Origin: a virus
Virus record (IMG/VR): IMGVR_UViG_3300005264_000093
Location: 1 to 20,568 of that record
DNA length: 20,568 nt
Strand: one strand, 5' to 3'
A model generated the notes under the pieces. That model was not told where the DNA came from, made no database searches, and worked only from the letters and a program-made list of their open reading frames with translations. Shown piece by piece: positions 7,479-13,817 of this stretch. Within the stretch, counting starts at the first letter, position 1, and every line of letters starts with the position of its first letter. Position numbers and translations under genes: made by a program.

Positions 7479-7873
7479 AGTGTTACTACCGCCATGCAGA
7501 ACTTCATATCTCGGCCATCCATGTTGCTAAAAAGCTTCACGGGCTGGCCAGACATATCCGCCATATAGGCCATCAGTTTGTGCATATTCTGGCGGTCTTT
7601 GTAGCGATCCATGGCCATGTATGATGCGCCACGTGGTATCTTTAATTTTATGGTACTTACGCCATTAACTTCATCAATCAGGGTGTACCCTAGCGCCCCG
7701 TCATCTTCGACACACGCCCGACCCTTACGGATAGCACGGACGATCCGTCGCGCCTGGTCTTCAAAACCCGCGCGGTCATCATCGTCCATTTCTTCCGTGT
7801 CGCCGTCAATATCCCATAGATCAACGAATTTATTAAACTCGACCATTGCCGTTTTTTTATCTACCTCACCCAT
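7463..7873 (-). CDS. Tail assembly chaperone, zero-frame product (Mu gp41-like)
   Basis: A 136-residue acidic N-terminus (VEFNKFVDLWDIDGDTEEMDDDD) leads to VNGVSTIKLKIPRGASYMAMDRY, SGQPVKLFSNMDGRDMKFCMAVV. This layout of a beta strand pair with L-x-x-P and a terminal helix is the Mu gp41-like tail assembly chaperone type. It acts in the cytoplasm as a scaffold for the tape measure and tube and is absent from virions. It lies between tube and tape measure genes, the standard place. I chose ATG 7873, eight bases after GGGAG; the GTG six bases earlier is too close to that site. The coding sequence ends with the slippery TTT TTA and a TAG three codons later. Confidence 0.85.
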   Translation of the reverse strand: MGEVDKKTAMVEFNKFVDLWDIDGDTEEMDDDDRAGFEDQARRIVRAIRKGRACVEDDGALGYTLIDEVNGVSTIKLKIPRGASYMAMDRYKDRQNMHKLMAYMADMSGQPVKLFSNMDGRDMKFCMAVVTLFLAS

Positions 7874-7889
7874 GATCACAACTCCCTGC

Positions 7890-8270
7890 TTACTGCTTGG
7901 TTAATTTTCCAGACCCCGCGAGATTTACTGTCGCTGTCGCGGCGTTAGTGCCATACTGCAAGTCACCTGTTATCTGCCCGGTTCCCTGCCACACTGCGCC
8001 ACTGGCCAAGGTCATTGTCACAGGCCAGAAATCTTTAGTGTCTGCAAGATCTTGCAAAAATTCGTGGTCGCCACGGTCGTCATCAACGCCCACGGTTAGA
8101 CCTTCAATTGATAACGGAACGCGGGTCTTGATGAGTCTTGCAGTCCCGTCGCCGTTTGCTTGCACCTCGTTTTCAAAGCCACCGAGCTTGCGGTTTGCTT
8201 CCGCATCCGCTGCAACCGAGAAGGTACGCCCGTTTAATGTGACCGATTCTATACTGCCGCCTACACTCAT
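7890..8270 (-). CDS. Tail tube protein (Mu gpM family)
   Basis: The 126-residue protein begins MSVGGSIESVTLNGRTFSVAADAEANRKLGG, continues with NGDGTARLIKTRVPLSIEGLTVGVDDDRGDHEFLQDL, and ends with SGAVWQGTGQITGDLQYGTNAATATVNLAGSGKL. This is the recognisable pattern of the Mu-like tail tube (Phage_tube) family: a beta-barrel subunit that stacks as hexamers to form the inner tube through which DNA passes. It directly follows the sheath gene (three bases between stop and start), the usual sheath-tube pairing. The gene is followed by the chaperone, whose ribosome binding sequence lies within or just after this stop. Length is normal for the family. Confidence 0.93.
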   Translation of the reverse strand: MSVGGSIESVTLNGRTFSVAADAEANRKLGGFENEVQANGDGTARLIKTRVPLSIEGLTVGVDDDRGDHEFLQDLADTKDFWPVTMTLASGAVWQGTGQITGDLQYGTNAATATVNLAGSGKLTKQ

Positions 8271-8273
8271 GGT

Positions 8274-9755
8274 CTAGCCCCCGAAGTAAAACCCGAAATT
8301 GAAATCTACGGATATAATGTTAGTGTTACCGCTTATTTGCACAGTGTACGTGCAATCTAAACGCTTAGGATTCGAGCTATTTATCTGTGCTTGAATCGTG
8401 CTTTTCGCCGTCTCTGGATCACTGATAATAGCATGTAGCGCGAGATTGTCAATCAGTGATGCAATTTCCGCCGCCGCATCCTTTGGCTTTTTGGCTGTCG
8501 GGTTGACGGTCGGTGTATCATCTGATAGCAAGGGTGCTCCCTTCCATTCGTCCGAAGCAAAAATAAGATCCGTATTAAACAAGATGTTACTGATTTTTGC
8601 TATGTCCACAACGTACCTGTACGCGGGAGGGGTCTCGCCTGCCGGATGGTACATTGTGATAGTGTCGCTCAATTCTATAGTTGAGTCCACTAATTCCGTA
8701 GTGCCAAGCCCTTTAGTTACTGCGTCGTTGCGGGTTATGTAGTCCCACTGTACGCCGTCCGCGCCTGGAACAAGCCCCGTCAATCTCTGACCTGCGTAAT
8801 CTTGAGGCGGGTTATCGTTGGCCACAGTCGCCACTCTTGCAACAGCACGAGCCGCAATAACAAAAGGCAGTTCCCGGCTTCCCGCCGCCGCGATCATGAC
8901 GTTTGTACGGTCTGCGGTACGTGCGTCCGTGATTGTGGTCCCTGCTCCGCTGGTGCTCTCTGCGTACCCACAAAAGGCCCCAATAATTGGTTTACGGATC
9001 AAAGGCGACCAGCGCCCTTCATTGTAAACGTCAAATTTGCCAAGACTTACGGTGTCGTCATACTCCATGGCGTTAATAAGCAAAGTTTCCCACGAGTCGC
9101 CGATCATAGCCAGCGCGTCGTCAACATCCGGATTAGTTGCGCCAGAGCCTACTTGCGTAACACTAAAAACGATGCCCGCCGCGTCGCCTTCGACTTCCAT
9201 AAAAATTTGGTTGCTTGATGCTCCCGCCCATTTAGCAGTCACAGGCAAAACGCCCGCAGCCACCGTGCCTGTGGTGACAGGCGCTTCAATGACTGCATCA
9301 ACTGCGGTCTTGAATTTGGCGAGTGCTTGGTCTGCGGTCTCACCTACGAGAACTGTCGCATACGCCACGATCTCATTGATTTTAACGGTGTAGCTCTTGG
9401 TCGCTGTTTGTGTGCCTGTAGCATCGAGCGAACCCGCTGCCGCAACGCCACTGCCGTCATCCTCAAGGGGGTAGATGGTCACAGGTATAGTGCCAACGCC
9501 GTCCCCACTCGCAGGTAGCAGCTGGTTGACTATACGTTCAATCGGGCTACCGTAGCCGAAAGTGTCGCCCGCCTCTTTGCGACTTAATACCGTTTTTTTC
9601 TCCAAAGTGTAGGTTGCTGCGGTGTTGCCCTGAGCAATTACGCCCACCCTCTGCGGTAAAAAAACAAGTCTCCCGCCACGTAAATTTTTAAATGCTGTTT
9701 TGATGCCGACCACACGAGCCACGGCTCCGGCCTGCACTGCTGTACTAACTGTCAT
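8274..9755 (-). CDS. Contractile tail sheath protein (Mu gpL family)
   Basis: A 493-residue protein of the Mu gpL sheath family. Supporting segments are the N-terminal VVGIKTAFKNLRGGRLVFLPQRVGVIAQG, FGYGSPIERIVNQLLPASGDGVGTIPVTIYPLED, then LLINAMEYDDTV, YNEGRWSPLIRKPIIGAFCG (about 247-266), RELPFVIAARAVARVA, LTGLVPGADGVQW, and the C-terminal IISVDFNFGFYFGG, which carries the linker strand that joins neighbouring sheath subunits. ATG 9755 has GGAGG upstream. The sheath contracts on infection and drives the tube through the envelope. Residues 373-380 are GETPPAYR, encoded by a 23-nt stretch shared with the gp47-like gene. Confidence 0.94.
   Translation of the reverse strand: MTVSTAVQAGAVARVVGIKTAFKNLRGGRLVFLPQRVGVIAQGNTAATYTLEKKTVLSRKEAGDTFGYGSPIERIVNQLLPASGDGVGTIPVTIYPLEDDGSGVAAAGSLDATGTQTATKSYTVKINEIVAYATVLVGETADQALAKFKTAVDAVIEAPVTTGTVAAGVLPVTAKWAGASSNQIFMEVEGDAAGIVFSVTQVGSGATNPDVDDALAMIGDSWETLLINAMEYDDTVSLGKFDVYNEGRWSPLIRKPIIGAFCGYAESTSGAGTTITDARTADRTNVMIAAAGSRELPFVIAARAVARVATVANDNPPQDYAGQRLTGLVPGADGVQWDYITRNDAVTKGLGTTELVDSTIELSDTITMYHPAGETPPAYRYVVDIAKISNILFNTDLIFASDEWKGAPLLSDDTPTVNPTAKKPKDAAAEIASLIDNLALHAIISDPETAKSTIQAQINSSNPKRLDCTYTVQISGNTNIISVDFNFGFYFGG
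8617..8639 (-). repeat. 23-nt exact repeat, copy in sheath gene
   Basis: Identical to 1014-1036. It encodes GETPPAYR at sheath residues 373-380, in the same strand and frame as the gp47 copy. Confidence 0.9.
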
Positions 9756-9770
9756 TTTAAACGCCTCCGT

Positions 9771-10418
9771 TTAAGTGTAGTCGAACTCAGACACGGCTAT
9801 CACCCTGCCATCCTCCGCCCTGGTTGTTTCGATTTGTACCATTTCTAACGTCTCCGGTGTCACCTGGGGGCTAAACTCGTTAAACTCGACCCTAAGCACC
9901 ACCCGCGCCGCTATTAGATTTTCTACATGTCTGTCACTTTGGGCTGGCTGAAATTGTGTTATTCCTTGAATTGCCCTTCTGACGACCACGCCCCTTAGTT
10001 GCAGGTACGTATTTTCGCCCGCCATTAGAATATTGCGGACTAGCCTAATTACTCGCTGTAACTCCCTTGCTGCAAGTTCGTCTCCGGACGAATACCCTGC
10101 CCCTAGCTGTTTGCTGTTTGCTTGGCCATAGCAATCAATATTAATTGTGGTCTCGGAAGTTTGGCGCTCTACTGTGTCGCCCTTATTGCCTGGAAATGTC
10201 GAATTGTCATAGGACACGTTGACTAAAGGCACATCTTTTGCTGCTTCCCATGGTCTGAATCTCTCAAGATAAACCGAAAATGCCCACAACGCCGAGTCCT
10301 TCCCCGCCGCCGTGGCAAGCGCCATCTGGTTTGCGACCTCATCGGACAGAATCGCGGCCACTTGGTCGCGCACTATCTCGAAGTTATCGCTTTTATCTAT
10401 GAGAGTATCAAGTGTCAT
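9771..10418 (-). CDS. Probable tail terminator / tail completion protein
   Basis: The 215-residue product is not one I can place in a named family with certainty. It has a helical N-terminus (DTLIDKSDNFEIVRDQVAAILSDEVANQMALA), an alpha/beta middle (VPLVNVSYDNSTFPGN, TSETTINIDCYG), a long helix (ELAARELQRVIRLVRNILMAGEN), and a strand-rich end (AARVVLRVEFNEFSPQ). That mixture of a helix packed on strands, directly upstream of the sheath gene and after the connector genes, fits a tail terminator of the lambda gpU / Mu gpK kind, or a Mu gp37-like protein. Start is ATG 10418, overlapping the previous gene by 11 bases; the stop is 15 bases before the sheath start. The functional call is mainly from position. 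Confidence 0.6.
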   Translation of the reverse strand: MTLDTLIDKSDNFEIVRDQVAAILSDEVANQMALATAAGKDSALWAFSVYLERFRPWEAAKDVPLVNVSYDNSTFPGNKGDTVERQTSETTINIDCYGQANSKQLGAGYSSGDELAARELQRVIRLVRNILMAGENTYLQLRGVVVRRAIQGITQFQPAQSDRHVENLIAARVVLRVEFNEFSPQVTPETLEMVQIETTRAEDGRVIAVSEFDYT

Positions 10419-10779
10419 AAGCTTCTAAAAGTATGGTTATGATTCCCAAAGTCCTGTCGGGCCTTGCTTCTTCTACAATAAAATTTTGTTCTTGAAAAGT
10501 AATAACCCAAGGATCGCCCGCGTCGTCCGCAATCGCTTCCGGTACGCCAAGTCCGAGATCCGCAAGGGTGGCTAGTCGCAGAGAGACGTGCGCCACTCTG
10601 CCACTGACCGCTTGCCCTGTGTCGGGGTCGATAAGAAAATGTATGTCACCGGACTGGCCGACAACATCTTCTTTACGCCCGACTGGGTTAGTGATGGTCA
10701 TTGACACACCCCAACCCATTTCCGAATCTTCCAACGTAGCGGAGAGATCCGCCTCGGCTATTTCTCGTAAGCCCGGCAC
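10408..10779 (-). CDS. Probable head-tail connector (lambda gpFII-like stopper)
   Basis: A 123-residue, mostly beta protein. The N-terminal helix (GLREIAEADLSATLED) is followed by VSMTITNPVGRKEDVVGQSGDIHFLIDPDTG, RVAHVSLRLATLADLG and DPWVITFQEQNFIVEEARPDRTLGIITILL. A segment asserting a parameterised region followed by a strand pair with the pattern W-x-[IV]-x-F-x-x-x-x-[FY]-x-V-x-x is the layout of the gpFII/stopper family, which closes the head and receives the tail. It starts at GTG 10779, whose first base is the last base of the preceding TAG (TAGTG), suggesting reinitiation; no strong ribosome binding sequence is present. Position between the FI-slot gene and the tail terminator supports the call. 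Identity is not certain. Confidence 0.6.
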   Translation of the reverse strand: MPGLREIAEADLSATLEDSEMGWGVSMTITNPVGRKEDVVGQSGDIHFLIDPDTGQAVSGRVAHVSLRLATLADLGLGVPEAIADDAGDPWVITFQEQNFIVEEARPDRTLGIITILLEAYDT

Positions 10780-11258
10780 TACTCGCCGATCCTTGGCAAG
10801 ACGTAAATACCTTCGGTGCTTCCCAGCCCTTCTAGGTACTCACGCGCTTGGCTCTCGTCATCAAGCACTCTTAGTGCTGAATCACGACCCTCTTTCATGA
10901 TCGCATACTCTGCGTCAAGGTCAAGGTCAAGCACTTTGGTGGCGTAAGCTTCCAACGCTGTCATCACGTCTTCGCCACTGAGTTTTTCGGCAATAGATCC
11001 GGCGATAGCTTCAAGCCCTTCACCGTCTGTTGCAACTGCAATGCCGTTAAGATACCCCTGTGATACGCTCACGACTGCCGGGTCGTCCATGTTCGGCGCT
11101 TCATAGTTAAGCACTTTTCCTGATTTAAGCCAGCCTTTCAAGACCGACTCTGGGTCAACGTGCGACAAGTCGCGGGCGGTAATAATACCCCCCTCGTGCG
11201 CCATGCCCCGTTTGGCCGTGCCAACGCTACGGCCAGGGGAAACTATATACTTTTTCAT
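10779..11258 (-). CDS. Protein in the gpFI slot, possible head completion or packaging accessory
   Basis: The 159-residue protein begins MKKYIVSPGRSVGTAKRGMAHEGGIITARDL, a small N-terminal domain containing a conserved-looking VLKGWLKSGKVL at about 39-50. It continues with an acidic helical C-terminal half (EGLEAIAGSIAEKLSGEDVMTALEAYATKVLDLDLDAEYAIMKEG). I do not recognise a named family. It follows the major capsid gene directly, where lambda has FI (packaging accessory) and other phages have a head completion or adaptor protein. The ATG at 11258 is preceded by a run of eight G, one base away, with the MCP stop codon just before; this is an unusual ribosome binding sequence. Confidence 0.5.
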   Translation of the reverse strand: MKKYIVSPGRSVGTAKRGMAHEGGIITARDLSHVDPESVLKGWLKSGKVLNYEAPNMDDPAVVSVSQGYLNGIAVATDGEGLEAIAGSIAEKLSGEDVMTALEAYATKVLDLDLDAEYAIMKEGRDSALRVLDDESQAREYLEGLGSTEGIYVLPRIGE

Positions 11259-11266
11259 ACCCCCCC

Positions 11267-12352
11267 CTATATTTTAGTGTCAATAACGGTGTATGAGTCA
11301 ATTTGCGTCGGGATGCACAACGGTGCAGACTTAACGCCAACCTCGACATCCACAGCCCTGTCATCAACGTGAGCATACGGGTGGAAATCCGCCGCGATAG
11401 TCGCGGGAACAGAAGGTAGTCCCAGTGCTTGTAAGCGAGGATCAACCTTGCGTACCATGTCCGGGATACCAGCAAACACCAAGTCCATACGCGCCGCACT
11501 TGACATAACAGCCACTTTATCGGTGGGCACGTAAGGAACTAAAGTACCCTCATTTGCCAAGCCGAAACCCGTAGGCACTTTATAAAACTGCGGGTATGTC
11601 CAGATTTGCAAGCGATAAGAACCAACCGAAACTTCCCCGTGGAATTTAGCACCCGCGTCATTTGCAACAGGCGGGGTGATGTCCATGCGGTTAATTCTGC
11701 GGAAATCACCAAACTTTTGAACTTGAGCATTGTCCAAGAAATCCTTAACGGCCTGAGCGCCCATGATCACAATGTCTGATTCTACTTTACCATCTTTGCG
11801 GTTTAAGTCGCAAGCGGTCTCAAGGTCTGCAAGCGGTGTACCACTTGCGTTGTCCCAATCCGTAGACACTGTGAAATTGTGCGTTGACTTTTGCTTGAAG
11901 TCCACGGTGTCTGCGTTGATGAGTGGCACTGTTCCGGTGAAAATGGCATCCGATGCCTGCTTTTCAATAGCACGAAGAATGTGCGCTTGGTTCTCGGCCT
12001 GATCGTCGGTAATACGTGCGATAAGCTCCGCAACATACGCAGGGTCTGCGTACTCTGTTTGTCCAACGCCACGATCCATTAACTCCTCTTCGTTCATTGA
12101 GCTGGACTCATCATACATCGGTGGTAGGTATTCTTTAGTCGTAAAACGCTTATTCTCGTTCTTCCGGCTACCTGCTCCACGAACAATGTCAACGGCTATA
12201 AGCTCGTCATTGCGTTTAACGTCGATTACAACCTTCCGGCTGCGTGTAATATTCCGTGCTGGAGTCTTGAAGAAACCAGAGAGGAACATAGTCGGGCTTT
12301 TTTTCTGCTTAAAAGCCTCCAACATGGTCTTTCTTCCTAATTCTGTAGTCAT
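11267..12352 (-). CDS. Major capsid protein (lambda gpE family)
   Basis: A 361-residue HK97-fold capsid protein of the lambda gpE type (lambda E has 341). Characteristic segments are PTMFLSGFFK near the N-terminus, KVVIDVKRNDELIAVDIVRGAGSR (about 40-63), FTTKEYLPPMYDESSSMN, GTPLADLETACDLN, FRRINRMDITPP, GEVSVGSYRLQIWTYPQFY, GTLVPYVPTDKVAVM and, near the C-terminus, DIVMGA-like FLDNAQVQ helix sequence. ATG 12352 lies seven bases after GAGG; an internal ATG at residue 10 has no better site. It follows the decoration gene, as in lambda (D then E). It forms the icosahedral shell and is assembled on the scaffold encoded within the protease gene. Confidence 0.95.
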   Translation of the reverse strand: MTTELGRKTMLEAFKQKKSPTMFLSGFFKTPARNITRSRKVVIDVKRNDELIAVDIVRGAGSRKNENKRFTTKEYLPPMYDESSSMNEEELMDRGVGQTEYADPAYVAELIARITDDQAENQAHILRAIEKQASDAIFTGTVPLINADTVDFKQKSTHNFTVSTDWDNASGTPLADLETACDLNRKDGKVESDIVIMGAQAVKDFLDNAQVQKFGDFRRINRMDITPPVANDAGAKFHGEVSVGSYRLQIWTYPQFYKVPTGFGLANEGTLVPYVPTDKVAVMSSAARMDLVFAGIPDMVRKVDPRLQALGLPSVPATIAADFHPYAHVDDRAVDVEVGVKSAPLCIPTQIDSYTVIDTKI

Positions 12353-12363
12353 TTTTTAGCCTC

Positions 12364-12756
12364 TTACTGGTTATCTAGTTCATCATTGCGGACGGCTTCT
12401 ATCGCCACAATGCTATAGTCGCGTAACTGATCCCGTACCGCCTGTGAGATCGCGCCACCTGCGTCAATCGAGATCGCGTCAAGTGATACTTCGCCACTTA
12501 TCAACACACGACTAAGCTTATCCCCCGCCGCTGTCGCAGTCACAGCCGTAGCCAAAACGCCTTTAGGTATCTCAGCGCCAGTCGCTGCGCCTGCCAGATA
12601 CGGAACCCATTTAGTTGGGGCCGCTGTTAGTCGCGCCATGATAGTCCCCGCTGTGTATGTCCCCGCTGCGGTAAAAGTTACGGTCGCGTCTTGATATTGG
12701 GGGTTAAACGCTGGCACTTTCAGGCAATCATTATTTGTGATTTCTGGATTCGACAT
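12364..12756 (-). CDS. Head decoration protein (lambda gpD family)
   Basis: The 130-residue protein matches the lambda gpD family (lambda D has 110 residues), trimers that bind the three-fold positions of the expanded capsid and stabilise it. Seen in the sequence: VTFTAAGTYTAGTIMARLTAAPTKWVPYL, IPKGVLATAVTATAAGDKLSRVLISGEVSLDAISIDAG and VRDQLRDYSIVAIEAVRNDELDNQ. The order GTIMARL, GVLA, VLISGEV, LRDYSIVAI is typical. ATG 12756 lies seven bases after GGAGG, and that ribosome binding site is embedded in the last codons of the protease gene, so translation is probably coupled to the scaffold frame. It is followed by E, as in lambda. Confidence 0.92.
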   Translation of the reverse strand: MSNPEITNNDCLKVPAFNPQYQDATVTFTAAGTYTAGTIMARLTAAPTKWVPYLAGAATGAEIPKGVLATAVTATAAGDKLSRVLISGEVSLDAISIDAGGAISQAVRDQLRDYSIVAIEAVRNDELDNQ

Positions 12757-12758
12757 TG

Positions 12759-13130
12759 CTAAACCTCCTCTGGGTCAAGAGCGTTTCCGCTTTTAGTGCT
12801 GCGGGACATAACGTCCGCAAGTAACGCCTTAGCATCAAGCTCTTCATCACCAGACGGCGCGTCTGCGTCCGCCGCGTCATCTTCTGGGTTATCTTCTTGG
12901 CGATTCTCAACGTCGTTTTTGTTTAGCCCGGCGCTCATATACTTGGCTACAACGGTTTGCTCGCTGAGATTTTTGCCGCCTGAAATGCACTCGTGCGCGA
13001 AATCCACAGCGCCCGAACTTTTAGCCATCTCGATATGGCCGTTCACTCTGTCGCGCTCTTGCGCCACGCCGTCCCCGAAAACTTCATTATAGAGGGCGGA
13101 GTGGTCACGCTTTAACGTTTCCTTGTCCAT
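12759..13130 (-). CDS. Nu3-like scaffold, internal in-frame start within protease gene
   Basis: An in-frame ATG at 13130-13128, codon 230 of the protease gene, is preceded by a perfect AGGAGG (13144-13139) at eight bases, far better than the site of the full-length gene. The product would have 123 residues: MDKETLKRDHSALYNEVFGD, a helical region with AQERDRVNGHIEMAKSSGAVDFAHECISGG, and a very acidic tail (DNPEDDAADADAPSGDEEL). Lambda makes its scaffold Nu3 in the same way from within C. Independent initiation would yield scaffold in excess over protease, as assembly needs. Existence of the product is inferred from the ribosome binding site and the lambda precedent. Confidence 0.82.
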   Translation of the reverse strand: MDKETLKRDHSALYNEVFGDGVAQERDRVNGHIEMAKSSGAVDFAHECISGGKNLSEQTVVAKYMSAGLNKNDVENRQEDNPEDDAADADAPSGDEELDAKALLADVMSRSTKSGNALDPEEV

Positions 13131-13817
13131 CTTCTTGACCTCCTGGTCACTATTACCGCCTGGGGCGGCTGGTTTATTATCACGGGGCTTACGCGCCCCG
13201 CTCGGCAACATGGCTGCTATTTTCGCCACGCTGTCCTTTTCTTCTTCATCCGCTTTCATTTTGGCTTTGCATCCAGCAAGTGACGCTTGCACTTTAGCAA
13301 CTGCGGTGGCTCTGTCCATGTCCGCGCCGTCTTCGGCTTGCGTGATCTCATCAATGAAGCCAGCTTGCTTCATTTCGTCTCCGAAATAATACGTTTCGTC
13401 ATCCATCAAGCCCCGGATCTCATCAAGATTACGTCCGGTTTTTTTAGAATACTCACGTGCAAGCATTTTTGTAAGTCCCTCGCATACGTCCGCCGCGTGT
13501 CGCAAATCTCGATGGTCTCCCATGCTTATATTCCAAACATTATGGATCATAAACACGGAATTTTCCTCCGCAGTAACACGGTCGCCTGCAAGGGCAATCA
13601 CCGTTGCCATGCTTGCAGCCTCGCCGATAATGTGCGTGTTGACTTTGCCCTTGTAGTTTCGGAGACGATTAAAGATCTCGATCCCGTCCGTAACATACCC
13701 ACCAGGGCTGGAAATATCAACTCGGACATCCTCTCCGCCCGCGTCCTGCAAAGCGCGTCGAATATCGCGCCCGTCAACCGTCCAACCTATTACGCCGTCA
13801 ATTGTGATTATTTTCAT
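12759..13817 (-). CDS. ClpP-fold (S49-type) prohead protease with scaffold C-terminus (lambda gpC-like)
   Basis: A 352-residue two-part protein. Residues 1-180 are the ClpP-like protease: RVDISSPGGYVTDG (32-45) is the oxyanion strand, GEAASMA (65-71) holds the likely nucleophile Ser69, VFMIHN (88-93) holds the likely catalytic His92, and DDETYYFGDEMKQAGFID follows. Residues 230-352 form an acidic helical scaffold. In lambda, gpC and its internal product Nu3 share this arrangement; gpC forms part of the early prohead and the scaffold is cleared before packaging. I chose ATG 13817 because it overlaps the upstream stop as ATGA; the in-frame TTG at 13832 is less likely. Its own ribosome binding sequence is weak, so translation probably depends on the upstream beta-propeller gene. 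Confidence 0.93.
   Translation of the reverse strand: MKIITIDGVIGWTVDGRDIRRALQDAGGEDVRVDISSPGGYVTDGIEIFNRLRNYKGKVNTHIIGEAASMATVIALAGDRVTAEENSVFMIHNVWNISMGDHRDLRHAADVCEGLTKMLAREYSKKTGRNLDEIRGLMDDETYYFGDEMKQAGFIDEITQAEDGADMDRATAVAKVQASLAGCKAKMKADEEEKDSVAKIAAMLPSGARKPRDNKPAAPGGNSDQEVKKMDKETLKRDHSALYNEVFGDGVAQERDRVNGHIEMAKSSGAVDFAHECISGGKNLSEQTVVAKYMSAGLNKNDVENRQEDNPEDDAADADAPSGDEELDAKALLADVMSRSTKSGNALDPEEV
13139..13144 (-). promoter_or_regulatory. Strong internal ribosome binding site for the scaffold
   Basis: AGGAGG on the minus strand, eight bases upstream of the internal ATG at 13130. A consensus six-base match in the middle of a coding sequence, correctly spaced and in frame, is unlikely to be chance. 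Confidence 0.85.
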
